Made by a program: the position numbers and the translations under genes. This document shows positions 1 through 8,756 of a stretch of 64,000 nt of DNA, in pieces (position 1 is the stretch's first letter; every line of letters starts with the position of its first letter). Source of the DNA: Arenibacter arenosicollis (GTDB lineage: Bacteria; Bacteroidota; Bacteroidia; Flavobacteriales; Flavobacteriaceae); NCBI RefSeq assembly GCF_014397245.1, contig NZ_JACLHY010000001.1, positions 124,001-188,000 of the forward strand. The letters are read 5' to 3'. The notes under the pieces are model-generated. The model saw only the letters and a list, made by a program, of their open reading frames with translations, ran no database searches and was not told the origin of the DNA.

Positions 1-10
1 TTTTTTTAAG

Positions 11-130
11 TTAGCACTTATCTAGGGCATCTTGGCGTAGATCCCGTTTTGATTTAAAAAAATCCGAAAACGCAGTACCAACAATTCCCAATGCTAGGCA
101 CTCTATATTAGGAACAAACTTAGATTTCAT
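11..130 (-). CDS. Possible small ORF, 39 residues, unknown
   Basis: An open frame of 39 codons lies on the minus strand, divergent from trmB, starting from an ATG at 130. The predicted peptide has a hydrophobic middle (CLALGIVGTAF) and a charged tail rich in Lys, Arg and Asp. The frame is open further upstream into trmB, but that part would overlap the trmB start. I do not recognise the product. It could be chance; the only support is its sensible composition and the absence of another gene in the first 160 bases. Confidence 0.22.
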   Translation of the reverse strand: MKSKFVPNIECLALGIVGTAFSDFFKSKRDLRQDALDKC

Positions 131-138
131 TAGCTTTG
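131..138 (+). promoter_or_regulatory. -7 box of trmB promoter
   Basis: TAGCTTTG matches the Bacteroidota -7 consensus TAnnTTTG and lies 26 bases before the GTG start of trmB. No convincing -33 TTG was seen at the usual spacing. Confidence 0.4.
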
Positions 139-163
139 CCAAATATTTAAATAAATAGTACCC

Positions 164-835
164 GTGGGAAGTAAAAATAAGCTGAAGCGATTCAAGGAGA
201 ATGAAACTTTTAAGAATGTAGTTCAACCCAACAGGGAGGAAATTACTAATGGCACTTTCTCCTTAAAAGGCAAATGGAATGATTTTTTTGGCAATGACAA
301 TCCTATAGTTTTGGAACTTGGCTGTGGTAAAGGGGAGTATACCATTGGGATGGCCCAGCAAAATAAAAATAAAAATTATATTGGTATTGATATAAAGGGA
401 GCCAGGTTTTGGCGTGGCGCAAAAACGGCAATAGACGAAAATATTAGCAATGTCGCCTTCCTGCGTACCCAGATAGAATTGATAGACGGGCTTTTTGCCG
501 CCAATGAAGTTTCCGAGATTTGGATTACCTTTCCAGACCCCCAAATTAAATATAAGCGCACCAAACACCGACTTACCAACGAAGCTTTTTTGGAAAAATA
601 CAAATTGATTCTAAAGGAAGATGGTGTAGTTAATCTGAAAACCGATAGCGAATTTATGCACGGCTATACCTTAGGCCTTTTACACGGAAAAGGATTGGAA
701 GTTCTTTATGCCAATCACGATGTATACAAAAACGAAGGTAGCCCAAAAGAGGTTTTGGAAATACAGACTTTCTACGAAAAACAGTATCTTGAAAAAGGAA
801 AACCGATCACTTATATCAAGTTCAGAATTAGTTAA
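164..835 (+). CDS. trmB: tRNA (guanine-N7)-methyltransferase TrmB
   Basis: TrmB methylates G46 of tRNA to 7-methylguanosine using S-adenosylmethionine. The 223-residue protein has the SAM-binding motif LELGCGKGEY near residue 50, then the TrmB signature TFPDPQIKYKRTKHR near residue 125, the normal family order and length. The start is GTG at 164; the first residues (GSKNKLKRF) are what I expect of flavobacterial TrmB, and no ATG fits better. It is followed after three bases by a LysE-family gene and then an alkyltransferase-like gene, so the three are probably cotranscribed. Confidence 0.93.
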   Translation: MGSKNKLKRFKENETFKNVVQPNREEITNGTFSLKGKWNDFFGNDNPIVLELGCGKGEYTIGMAQQNKNKNYIGIDIKGARFWRGAKTAIDENISNVAFLRTQIELIDGLFAANEVSEIWITFPDPQIKYKRTKHRLTNEAFLEKYKLILKEDGVVNLKTDSEFMHGYTLGLLHGKGLEVLYANHDVYKNEGSPKEVLEIQTFYEKQYLEKGKPITYIKFRIS

Positions 836-838
836 ACC

Positions 839-1468
839 ATGGAGCACTTGCTAATCCTTTTTTTTGCCACATTCTCAGCAGCCTTCATGGCCACTGTTCC
901 ACCAGGGTTATTGAACATGAATGCCGCAAAAATAAGTGTGGAAAAGGGTAAGACCAATGGTATTATTTTTAGTCTTGGGGTTTCTACCATGATTATAATC
1001 CAGGCCTATATTTCCGTGTTGATTTCCAAATTTCTATTCAAACACCCAGAGATTATAGACCTTCTTTTAAAAATAGCTCTTATAGTCTTTGCTTTTTTTG
1101 CTATCTATTTCTTTGTAAAGGGTAAGAAAAATAAGCTGGATAGACCTAAAATAGTTAAGGTAAGCAAGAGAAATAGTTTCTTTAAAGGGGTATTGTTGGC
1201 CGCAGTAAATTTACTGACCATTCCCTATTACAGTGGCTTAAATGCCATGTGGAATGCCTCTGGCTGGATAAAATTTCAATTCCGTGATATAGCCACCTTT
1301 ATTCTTGCCGCAGGATGCGGCACTTTTACCGTGCTCTATCTTTATACGGTCTATTTCACCAAATTGGAAACCAAGAACAATGGATTTTCAAAAAACTCCA
1401 ATTATATTTTGAGTGCATTAATGTTGGTCCTATTAGTGATTACTTTAATTAGAATATTTTACACCTGA
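839..1468 (+). CDS. LysE/RhtB-family exporter
   Basis: A 209-residue membrane protein of the LysE translocator family, which exports amino acids or related small metabolites. The N-terminal segment contains the typical motif around VPPGLLNMNAAKISVEKG, and about six hydrophobic segments follow, separated by a Lys-rich cytoplasmic loop near residues 95-120. The substrate cannot be told from sequence. The ATG lies three bases after the trmB stop and its own stop overlaps the next start as TGATG, so translational coupling is likely. Confidence 0.8.
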   Translation: MEHLLILFFATFSAAFMATVPPGLLNMNAAKISVEKGKTNGIIFSLGVSTMIIIQAYISVLISKFLFKHPEIIDLLLKIALIVFAFFAIYFFVKGKKNKLDRPKIVKVSKRNSFFKGVLLAAVNLLTIPYYSGLNAMWNASGWIKFQFRDIATFILAAGCGTFTVLYLYTVYFTKLETKNNGFSKNSNYILSALMLVLLVITLIRIFYT

Positions 1469-1803
1469 TGAAACCCGAAAATCAGAACTTCTTTGAAAAA
1501 GTTTATGCGGTGTCCAGGCAAATACCATATGGACGGGTAACTTCTTATGGTGCCATTGCCAAATATTTAGGAACCGCAAGAAGTGCTAGAATGGTTGGCT
1601 GGGCTATGAACGGAGCACATAAAATAGGCGACATTCCCGCCCATAGGGTAGTAAATAGAAAGGGCCTATTAACAGGGAAACATCATTTTGACGGCACAAA
1701 TCTAATGCAGCAGTTATTGGAAAATGAGGGAATAAAAGTAGTGGATAATCAAATCGTGAATTTTGAGGATCACTTTTGGGACCCATGGCTGGAATTAAGG
1801 TAA
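1468..1803 (+). CDS. Alkyltransferase-like (ATL) DNA damage-sensing protein
   Basis: This 111-residue protein belongs to the MGMT/Ogt DNA-binding domain family, which recognises O6-alkylguanine. The catalytic Cys of the PCHRV motif is replaced: the sequence reads PAHRVV, with Ala58 in place of Cys. That is the defining feature of ATL proteins, which bind alkylated bases and hand them to nucleotide excision repair instead of removing the alkyl group. The helix-turn-helix part (VTSYGAIAKYLG) and the arginine-finger region (SARMVGWAM) are intact. It overlaps the upstream exporter by one base. Confidence 0.85.
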   Translation: MKPENQNFFEKVYAVSRQIPYGRVTSYGAIAKYLGTARSARMVGWAMNGAHKIGDIPAHRVVNRKGLLTGKHHFDGTNLMQQLLENEGIKVVDNQIVNFEDHFWDPWLELR

Positions 1804-1915
1804 TTTACCAAATTTTAATTTCCAATAATAATGGATTGATACTTCCATATAGAAGATACTTATTGCCTTATTTTACTTTTCATTTCCCTTCCTTCATAAT
1901 CTCGCTCCTAAGCCC

Positions 1916-1923
1916 TATCTTTG
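1916..1923 (+). promoter_or_regulatory. -7 box of mrp promoter
   Basis: TATCTTTG matches TAnnTTTG and lies 46 bases before the mrp ATG, in the only sizeable gap between the trmB group and mrp. Confidence 0.5.
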
Positions 1924-1969
1924 TAATTTAGAATCAGTTTTAATAATAACTGAATAAGAATGGTTTAGG

Positions 1970-3112
1970 ATGAAATTAGACAAGAAAGACATATTGAAAG
2001 CGCTCGAAAATATTACTGTCCCTGGAGAAGGACAAAATATGGTGGAAAGTGGCGCCGTAAAAAATATTATGGTTTTTGGGGACGAGGTTGTTGTGGATCT
2101 CACCATTTCCAACCCCAGTTTGCAGGCAAGAAAGAAAACAGAGGTTGAAATTTTGAAGATTATTCACGACAAAGTCTATAACAAGGCTAAAATTACCGTA
2201 AATGTAAAGGTTGATGCCCCGGCTGCCAAGCCAAAGGTAAATGAGATCAAAGGCAAACCGATCCCAGGTATCAAAAATATAATTGCAGTAGCATCCGGAA
2301 AAGGAGGAGTTGGAAAATCTACGGTAACGGCCAATTTGGCGGTAACCTTAGCTAAAATGGGATTTAAAGTAGGCCTCTTGGATTCTGACATCTATGGCCC
2401 TTCAATGCCTATCATGTTCGATGTAACCCAAGAAAAGCCTCTGTCTGTCAAAGTTGAAGGAAAATCAAAAATGAAGCCAGTGGAAAATTATGGTGTCAAG
2501 ATATTATCCATTGGCTTTTTCACCCAACCCAATCAGGCCGTAATTTGGCGTGGGCCCATGGCTGCCAAAGCGTTAAATCAAATGATATTCGATGCCCATT
2601 GGGGAGAATTGGATTTTATGTTGTTAGATCTACCTCCGGGAACTGGGGATATACATTTAAGCATTATGCAATCCTTACCAATTACAGGTGCCGTGGTAGT
2701 AAGTACCCCACAGGAAGTGGCCTTGGCAGATGCCCGCAAGGGAGTAGCCATGTTTCAACAAGATTCCATAAATGTTCCAGTACTGGGAATCGTGGAAAAT
2801 ATGGCGTACTTTACACCTGAAGAATTGCCCAACAATAAATATTACATTTTTGGAAAAGAAGGTGCCAAACATTTGGCGGAGGATTTGAATGTACCGTTTT
2901 TAGGGGAGATACCTCTTGTTCAAAGTATTAGGGAAGCAGGTGATGTAGGAAGGCCGGCGGCACTACAAACGGCAACGGCAATTGAATCTGCTTTTGAGGA
3001 AATTACAAAAAATGTAGTTCGTGAAGTAGTGGGAAGAAATAAAAGTTTACCTCCAACAGAGGCTATTAAAATAACTACAATGGCGGGTTGTTCGGCTGTT
3101 AAAAAGAAGTAA
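1970..3112 (+). CDS. mrp: Mrp/ApbC-family P-loop ATPase, Fe-S cluster carrier
   Basis: A 380-residue Mrp/NBP35-type ATPase that holds and delivers Fe-S clusters. Residues 1-90 form an N-terminal MIP18/DUF59 domain. The ParA-like ATPase follows with the deviant Walker A GKGGVGKST at 110-118 and the DLPPGTGD motif. Most ApbC/Mrp proteins carry CxxC shortly after the NMA/NMS motif; here that region reads NMAYFTPEELPNNKYY with no cysteine. The last cysteine is near the C-terminus (MAGCSAV). The nfu-like gene starts two bases after the stop, which supports a role in Fe-S assembly. The cluster-binding mode is unclear given the missing CxxC. Confidence 0.9.
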   Translation: MKLDKKDILKALENITVPGEGQNMVESGAVKNIMVFGDEVVVDLTISNPSLQARKKTEVEILKIIHDKVYNKAKITVNVKVDAPAAKPKVNEIKGKPIPGIKNIIAVASGKGGVGKSTVTANLAVTLAKMGFKVGLLDSDIYGPSMPIMFDVTQEKPLSVKVEGKSKMKPVENYGVKILSIGFFTQPNQAVIWRGPMAAKALNQMIFDAHWGELDFMLLDLPPGTGDIHLSIMQSLPITGAVVVSTPQEVALADARKGVAMFQQDSINVPVLGIVENMAYFTPEELPNNKYYIFGKEGAKHLAEDLNVPFLGEIPLVQSIREAGDVGRPAALQTATAIESAFEEITKNVVREVVGRNKSLPPTEAIKITTMAGCSAVKKK

Positions 3113-3114
3113 TT

Positions 3115-3354
3115 ATGACATCGATTGAACTTAAAAATAATGTAGAAAAAGCTTTGGAGGAAATCCGGCCTTTTTTACAAAGTGATGGAGGGGATATCTC
3201 CCTAATTTCCATAGACAATGACAATTCCGTTAAAGTAAAATTGGAAGGGGCCTGTGTAGGCTGTACCGTTAATCAGATGACCCTTAAAAGCGGCGTTGAA
3301 ATGACCATAAAAAAATATGCACCACAAATACTAGAGGTCATAAATGTGGCCTAG
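3115..3354 (+). CDS. NifU C-terminal domain Fe-S scaffold (Nfu-type)
   Basis: A 79-residue stand-alone Nfu domain. The conserved LQSDGGDISL segment and the cluster-binding CVGC (Cys47, Cys50) are present. Two such domains can hold a 4Fe-4S cluster between them for transfer to apoproteins. It has no A-type or NifU N-terminal domain. It follows mrp almost directly and is probably cotranslated with it, forming a small carrier/scaffold unit. Confident for the family; the client proteins are unknown. Confidence 0.92.
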   Translation: MTSIELKNNVEKALEEIRPFLQSDGGDISLISIDNDNSVKVKLEGACVGCTVNQMTLKSGVEMTIKKYAPQILEVINVA

Positions 3355-3394
3355 CAACCTGACTTATATCATAAATATATATCCATACCTTTTC

Positions 3395-3402
3395 TAGCTT
3401 TG
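3395..3402 (+). promoter_or_regulatory. -7 box of the reductase gene promoter
   Basis: TAGCTTTG matches TAnnTTTG, 25 bases before the ATG at 3427. Confidence 0.45.
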
Positions 3403-3426
3403 TAGCTATTTTAAGTTCTTTTCTCC

Positions 3427-4485
3427 ATGATTAAAACAGACATTCTAATTATTGGTGCCGGCCCAACAGGTCTTTTTGCAGTTTTTGAAGCAGGTCTTTT
3501 ACAACTTAAGTGCCATCTAATAGACGCATTGCCACAAGCCGGAGGACAGTGTTCCGAAATATATCCCAAGAAACCCATATACGATATTCCAGGCTTTCCA
3601 GAGGTTTTGGCGGGTGACCTGGTAAATAATCTTATGGAACAGATCAAAGCATTTCAACCAGGTTTTACCTTGGGAGAACGGGCCAATACAATAGAAAAAT
3701 TGGATGACGGCACTTTTTTGGTAACCACCAACAAAGGCACTAAGCACAATGCACCAATTATTGCCATTGCCGGTGGTCTTGGCAGTTTTGAACCTAGAAA
3801 ACCCTTAATAAATAACCTTAGTGCTTTTGAGGATAAAGGCGTTGCTTATTTTATTAAAGATCCAGAAGTATATCGCAATAGAAAAGTGCTTATAGCGGGA
3901 GGTGGGGATTCTGCCTTGGACTGGAGTATCTTTTTGGCCGATGTGGCTTCAGAGGTGACTTTGGTACATAGAAGAAATGAATTTAGAGGTGCTTTGGATT
4001 CTGTGGAAAAAGTACAGGCCCTAAAAAATATAGGTAAAATAAATCTTATCACTCCCGCAGAAGTAGTGGATCTAAGGGGTAGTGGAAAACTCGAAGCAGT
4101 GGTAATTAATAAGTCCGGTGATCAGGACGAGGAAATTATCAAGGAAATAGACGATTTTGTTCCCTTGTTCGGGCTTTCTCCAAAGCTTGGGCCCATTGGG
4201 AATTGGGGATTGGAAATTGAAAAGAACGCCATTAAAGTAAATACTTTCGATTATCAGACCAATATACCGGGCATCTATGCAATAGGCGATGTAAACACTT
4301 ATCCTGGAAAATTAAAATTGATTCTTTGTGGTTTTCATGAAGCAACATTAATGTGCCAAAGTGCTTATCAACGCATTTTCCCGGACAAAAAGTATGTAAT
4401 GAAATATACTACCGTAGGAGGTGTTTCCGGTTTCGATGGAAGTAAAAAGGAAGCTCCTAAAGCTGTTGTAAAGTCCATTGATTAA
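3427..4485 (+). CDS. Ferredoxin--NADP reductase, thioredoxin-reductase-like type
   Basis: A 352-residue flavoprotein with an N-terminal FAD Rossmann motif (IIGAGPTGL), the AGGQCSEIYP segment typical of YumC/TrxR-like FNRs, an NAD(P) Rossmann motif (VLIAGGGDSALDW) and a closing FAD motif (GIYAIGDVNTYPGKLKLI). The redox-active CxxC of true thioredoxin reductases is absent, which supports a ferredoxin-NADP(+) reductase. A 2Fe-2S ferredoxin gene lies 70 bases downstream and is the natural partner. The pair follows mrp-nfu and may supply electrons for Fe-S assembly or another ferredoxin-dependent step. Its own -7 box suggests a separate promoter. Confidence 0.87.
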   Translation: MIKTDILIIGAGPTGLFAVFEAGLLQLKCHLIDALPQAGGQCSEIYPKKPIYDIPGFPEVLAGDLVNNLMEQIKAFQPGFTLGERANTIEKLDDGTFLVTTNKGTKHNAPIIAIAGGLGSFEPRKPLINNLSAFEDKGVAYFIKDPEVYRNRKVLIAGGGDSALDWSIFLADVASEVTLVHRRNEFRGALDSVEKVQALKNIGKINLITPAEVVDLRGSGKLEAVVINKSGDQDEEIIKEIDDFVPLFGLSPKLGPIGNWGLEIEKNAIKVNTFDYQTNIPGIYAIGDVNTYPGKLKLILCGFHEATLMCQSAYQRIFPDKKYVMKYTTVGGVSGFDGSKKEAPKAVVKSID

Positions 4486-4516
4486 AAAAAACAACTAATT
4501 CCTAAAGTAAATCCCT

Positions 4517-4524
4517 TAAATTTG
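4517..4524 (+). promoter_or_regulatory. -7 box of ferredoxin promoter
   Basis: TAAATTTG matches TAnnTTTG, 32 bases before the ferredoxin ATG. Confidence 0.45.
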
Positions 4525-4555
4525 CTGCCAATTACCAAATAAGAATATTTCTGGC

Positions 4556-4885
4556 ATGAGCGATGTTAAAATAAAGATTAAGGATAGGGATGGGGTTGTA
4601 CACGAGGTAGATGCACCCACAGACATGAATATGAACCTTATGGAAATAGTTCGTTCCTACGAACTTGCCCCAGAAGGTACCATTGGTATATGCGGCGGTA
4701 TGGCCATGTGCGCTTCTTGTCAGTGCTATGTAGAGTCTGACCACCAATTACCCGAAATATCCGATGATGAGGACGCCATGCTTGCCGAGGCATTCAATGT
4801 AAAGGACAACAGCCGCTTGGGTTGCCAAATACATATCACAGAGGATTTGGAAGGCTTGGAAGTTGAATTGGCCCCGGAAAGCTAA
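4556..4885 (+). CDS. 2Fe-2S ferredoxin, adrenodoxin/ISC type
   Basis: A 109-residue ferredoxin with ligand spacing C-x5-C-x2-C (Cys46, Cys52, Cys55) and the fourth ligand Cys90 in RLGCQIH. This is the adrenodoxin/Fdx pattern, not the plant type. An acidic stretch follows the cluster loop (EISDDEDAML), as expected for docking to a reductase. It carries electrons, most likely from the adjacent NADP reductase. In other bacteria this family serves Fe-S cluster assembly and P450s; no P450 is seen here, so Fe-S assembly is the better guess. Confidence 0.9.
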   Translation: MSDVKIKIKDRDGVVHEVDAPTDMNMNLMEIVRSYELAPEGTIGICGGMAMCASCQCYVESDHQLPEISDDEDAMLAEAFNVKDNSRLGCQIHITEDLEGLEVELAPES

Positions 4886-5025
4886 ATTTTCTACCACCTC
4901 CCTATCCAAGGGAAAACCAATAGCCTTACTAAATCGATATTCTTTGTTACCAATAAATATAATTAGGAACAAATGATCTGTATCCTAAAATCACACATGG
5001 ATTCACGATAAACAACAATGACTTA

Positions 5026-6762
5026 TTATATCCTCGCCTGATAGGTAAATAGGTTATAGTATCGTCCTTCTTTTGCTATAAGTTCATCATGAGTGCCTTT
5101 TTCCGCAATCCGACCATCTTCTATTACAAGAATCTGATTGGCTTTCCTAATGGTACTCAATCTGTGGGCGATAACAAAGGTAGTTCGTCCTTCGGTCAGG
5201 GTGGCCAAACTTTTCTGTATCAAAGCCTCACTTTCAGTATCCAAATTGGAAGTAGCCTCGTCCAAAATTAAAATTTTTGGATCGGCCAAGACCGCCCTAG
5301 CTATAGCAATACGTTGCCTTTGTCCGCCGGATAGCTTCACTCCCCGTTCCCCGATCAATGTATCCAAGCCTTTTTCGAACCTATCTGTAAATTCATCCAC
5401 ATAGGCTGCCTTAACTGCCTTTAATACTTCCTCCTCAGTGGCATTGGGCCTAGGGAACATTATATTCTCCCTAATAGTACCCTCAAACAAAAATTCGTCC
5501 TGTAGCACAACCCCTAAATTTCGTCTATAGCTACTAAGGTCGACTTTGGAAAGATCTTGTTCATCCACAGTAATAGTCCCTGATAAAGGATTTAGAAATG
5601 TTGCCGCCAAACCGGCAATAGTGGATTTACCCGAACCCGAGCTTCCTACAAGGGCCACCACACTACCCGACTTCACTTCAAAACTAACATTGTGCAATAC
5701 ATCCTTATCCTCTTCATAGGCAAAGGACACATCCTTAAAGGCTATATCCCCTTTTATTTTATCCAGAACAATTGTTCTTTCCTCTTCATTGGCTTCAGGC
5801 ATCATATTCATTAGTTCTTCCGTCCTATCAAGACCCGCCAATGCCTCTGTAAGTTGACTCCCAATATTGCTCATTTGCACAATTGGTGCAATCATAATTG
5901 CCAAAACAAAAGTGAAAGACAAAAAATCTCCAATACTCAATCCTTCATACATAATTTTATAACCACCAATCCCCATAATTCCAGTGGTGGCAATACCGAT
6001 TAAAAAAGTTGCCGAACTGGTCATAAAAGCAGTTGCCGTAAGGCTCTTTTTAACATTTTGAAACAACAGCTCCACCCCGTTCTCAAAAACCTTGGTCTCC
6101 TGCTCCTCAGCATTAAAGCCCTTAATCACCCTTATACCACCAAGTGTTTCGGTGAGCCTACCCGTAACCTCAGCATTTATTTTACCTCGATTTCTAAAAA
6201 TAGGTCTAATAATCTTAAATGCCTTTAACGCAATAAAGGCAAAAATAGCCAATGGAATAAACGTAAATAAGGTCATGGATGGACTTATATACAACATGTA
6301 CACCAGGGCGCCAATTGCAGTAATACTTCCACCTACCAATTGAACCAAACCTGTACCAATAAGATTACGAACCCCCTCTACATCGGACATTATACGGGAA
6401 ACCAAGGCACCAGATTTGGCATTGTCAAAAAAGCGAATCGGGAGTGAAAGCACCTTTTTCTGTACTTGTGCCCTTAGCTCCGAGATAAGGTATTGGGCCT
6501 GGACACTTAAAATTTTTGTCAACATAAAAGAGGTTACGGCCCGTACCAAAATAGACAGGATTACCACGCCTACCAAAATTTTGAGCATATCCATATTTTT
6601 ATTGGGTATAACATCGTCCATAAAATATTTTAAGGAGATTGGGCCTACGAAATTGGCGGCATTACTTATTACGATCAAGAACAGACCAATAAAAACCATA
6701 TTGCGTCGTGGCCATATTATGGTTTTAAAGGCGGTTAGAATACTGACTTTTTTATCGGACAT
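5026..6762 (-). CDS. ABC exporter, MsbA/LmrA-type half transporter
   Basis: A 578-residue fused half-transporter. About six membrane segments fill residues 15-310. The ATPase domain follows with Walker A GSSGSGKST, the Q-loop region VVLQDEFLFEGTIREN, signature LSGGQ, Walker B ILILDEATS and the switch histidine in IAHRLSTI. Two copies form an exporter of lipids, drugs or peptides. There is no partner gene, so a homodimer is likely. MsbA (lipid A flippase) is one option, but this family has several paralogs in Flavobacteriaceae and the substrate cannot be assigned. Confidence 0.9.
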   Translation of the reverse strand: MSDKKVSILTAFKTIIWPRRNMVFIGLFLIVISNAANFVGPISLKYFMDDVIPNKNMDMLKILVGVVILSILVRAVTSFMLTKILSVQAQYLISELRAQVQKKVLSLPIRFFDNAKSGALVSRIMSDVEGVRNLIGTGLVQLVGGSITAIGALVYMLYISPSMTLFTFIPLAIFAFIALKAFKIIRPIFRNRGKINAEVTGRLTETLGGIRVIKGFNAEEQETKVFENGVELLFQNVKKSLTATAFMTSSATFLIGIATTGIMGIGGYKIMYEGLSIGDFLSFTFVLAIMIAPIVQMSNIGSQLTEALAGLDRTEELMNMMPEANEEERTIVLDKIKGDIAFKDVSFAYEEDKDVLHNVSFEVKSGSVVALVGSSGSGKSTIAGLAATFLNPLSGTITVDEQDLSKVDLSSYRRNLGVVLQDEFLFEGTIRENIMFPRPNATEEEVLKAVKAAYVDEFTDRFEKGLDTLIGERGVKLSGGQRQRIAIARAVLADPKILILDEATSNLDTESEALIQKSLATLTEGRTTFVIAHRLSTIRKANQILVIEDGRIAEKGTHDELIAKEGRYYNLFTYQARI

Positions 6763-6937
6763 TTTGAATTATATTTTGATTGAAGCTATTTCCAAGGTGT
6801 AAATGTACTTAAAGTTATCCCTTGTTGAATTAGGAAAACAATATCTGCTGTTTCCCCCAATAAGCTTGGCAAGTTACTTTATAAATGAGAAAGTTTCTTA
6901 AGGTCTGAGCTCAATTCTTTTAAAAAAGTAATGGGTA

Positions 6938-7699
6938 CTAATCAAAAATAGGAAGTACTATCGGATACAATACATCTACGAATCTCTTATATGCCACTCC
7001 TGATGGATGCAACCCATCACTGGCCACCAATTCTGGATTGGACAGGCCGTTACGCGTTATATCCGTAATATTTACAAATGGCACGCCGTTTTGAAGGGCT
7101 GTAGATTCCGCAAAGGCATTGTATTCATCAATTTCCTTGGAAATTTTATCGGTATTTCTACCCTGCGCAAAAGGAGTAAAGGCATAATCTGGAATGGAAA
7201 TAACAACTACATTTTTTGGATTGCCATAAGCCAGTTCAATGGCCAGTTCCAAAAGTAGGGGAAACTCCTTGGTATATACCCTAAATGGCTTACCTTGGTA
7301 TTGATTGTTTACTCCAATTAAAAGCGTTACTAAATCATAGGACGGCAGTTGGGTTCCTCTATTTACAGCATTCAGTAAATTATCTGTTGTCCATCCGGTG
7401 ACGGCAATAATCTCGGTGTTCACTTCTACCTTAAGTCCCTTCTCCAATCTAGCTTTTAACTGAATTGGAAAGCTTGCAGCTCTTTCAACACTTGCGCCAA
7501 TGGTATAACTATCGCCCAAGGCCAAATAATGATAGGTCCCTGACTCATTTAAATGAGGGCCTGGTATTTCGTTAGGGATGGGAGTAGTAGATCCAGGTTC
7601 CAATATCATTTCCATGACGGGTTCATAAACAAGCATGTCCTTTTCTTGGGAACAACTGGAGAAAATAACAGTAAATACAAACAATAAAGTCAACCGCAT
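6938..7699 (-). CDS. SGNH/GDSL-family hydrolase lipoprotein
   Basis: A 253-residue lipoprotein with lipobox FSSC (Cys16) and an esterase domain of the SGNH fold. Block I is GDSYTIG with the nucleophile Ser64, block III is GVNN, and block V is DGLHP with Asp228 and His231. The likely reaction is hydrolysis of an ester on a lipid, a carbohydrate acetyl group or similar; the substrate is not evident. It stands alone, with a possible small membrane peptide gene upstream on the same strand. Confidence 0.85.
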   Translation of the reverse strand: MRLTLLFVFTVIFSSCSQEKDMLVYEPVMEMILEPGSTTPIPNEIPGPHLNESGTYHYLALGDSYTIGASVERAASFPIQLKARLEKGLKVEVNTEIIAVTGWTTDNLLNAVNRGTQLPSYDLVTLLIGVNNQYQGKPFRVYTKEFPLLLELAIELAYGNPKNVVVISIPDYAFTPFAQGRNTDKISKEIDEYNAFAESTALQNGVPFVNITDITRNGLSNPELVASDGLHPSGVAYKRFVDVLYPIVLPIFD

Positions 7700-7890
7700 T
7701 AGAAATGTTTTACATTATTTACGAAAAATATGGTCCTGAGGTTTTCTGATCTTCGAACAAACGAAATCAGTTATAATTTAGTAGCCTCCATCCCAATCAG
7801 AATGGAATTGATTTAAAAGCGTGGATGCAGTAAATTCAGCTAACTATTAAGGTTGACAAATCAATAAAAAACATATTTGAAGCCTAACGA

Positions 7891-7989
7891 TCAGTTCTTG
7901 TTACGTTTAAAATTCCTAAAGATCCTTAAGGAATACGGGATAAGAATAAGCAATAGATTAATAATCAACAAATAGTAATATCCTTTCAT
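7891..7989 (-). CDS. Possible 32-residue membrane peptide
   Basis: In the gap between the SGNH gene and the upstream secreted protein there is a 33-codon frame from ATG at 7989 to TGA at 7891. It encodes a short N-terminus, one hydrophobic helix (YYYLLIINLLLILIPYSL) and a basic tail (RIFRNFKRNKN). That is the layout of a single-pass peptide with the positive end in the cytoplasm. I know no family for it. The composition is more protein-like than chance, but nothing else proves translation. Confidence 0.4.
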   Translation of the reverse strand: MKGYYYLLIINLLLILIPYSLRIFRNFKRNKN

Positions 7990-8017
7990 ATTGGTCAGTG
8001 TTTATGTTTTTCTTAGG

Positions 8018-8659
8018 CTATTCCTTTATAATTATAATGGTGGCTTTGGAACCTGTGGATAAATTCCACATGTTGGAATGTATCATTTTACCTTCATCGT
8101 CATATACATTTACTTGAGCCGTATTAGGGCCGGAGGTTCCTTGATTCAATGCCTCAAAATCAATTCTATTAAAACCCTTTTGTAAATCCAGGTTGATTCC
8201 CTTAAAGGAACCCGTTAGGAAAATATTAGGTTCTACCACTTTATCATTTAGCAAAATCCTAACCCTGTCACCATCTACATATTCGTGATCACGGCAAACA
8301 ATGCCCACAAATTTTCCATTGCTTTTAATATCTCCCAAATACATATTTCCAAAAAAGGTGGAAGAGCCTTCCTTTTCCTTTACACCTACTTTAGGGTCTA
8401 TCTTTAAACCGTATCCTGCATGTACCAACTCCCTATCCGGAAGCATTTTAATATTTCTGGCTGTAAGTGAATCCTTAAGATTGGTAGTAGGTTTTAAGGT
8501 AATAATGGAAGGAAAATTAAGTGGGGTTCCTTGGTTGGGGTTTTCCCTAACTCCTTTGTCCCCTTCAATTTTTAAAGGATTGGTCGTAGGAAGGTCTGTT
8601 TGCGCCATACCTAGCTGGGAAATTAAAAACAGAACGCAAAATAAAAACACAATTCTCAT
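8018..8659 (-). CDS. Secreted protein of unknown function
   Basis: A 213-residue protein from ATG 8659; the frame is open 17 codons further, but the signal peptide MRIVFLFCVLFLISQLGMAQ begins at 8659, so I chose that start. After the signal there is a Pro-rich stretch, then a region of beta-rich character and a C-terminal segment (FKGINLDLQKGFNRIDFEALNQG ... AQVNVYDDEGKMI) that looks like a small beta-sandwich domain. I do not recognise a named family. No membrane anchor follows the signal, so it is probably periplasmic or exported. Confidence 0.7.
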   Translation of the reverse strand: MRIVFLFCVLFLISQLGMAQTDLPTTNPLKIEGDKGVRENPNQGTPLNFPSIITLKPTTNLKDSLTARNIKMLPDRELVHAGYGLKIDPKVGVKEKEGSSTFFGNMYLGDIKSNGKFVGIVCRDHEYVDGDRVRILLNDKVVEPNIFLTGSFKGINLDLQKGFNRIDFEALNQGTSGPNTAQVNVYDDEGKMIHSNMWNLSTGSKATIIIIKE

Positions 8660-8756
8660 ATGGCCGATTAAGGTACGAATCAGATACAAAAATATCAAAT
8701 ACCTTGCCATGTGTATCTAAAATGCTGTTAAAAATAGGCAATTATAAAAATACCCA

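Noticed and set aside
6092..6802. Plus-strand frames opposite the ABC exporter
   Set aside because: No motif and they conflict with a full ABC transporter on the minus strand.
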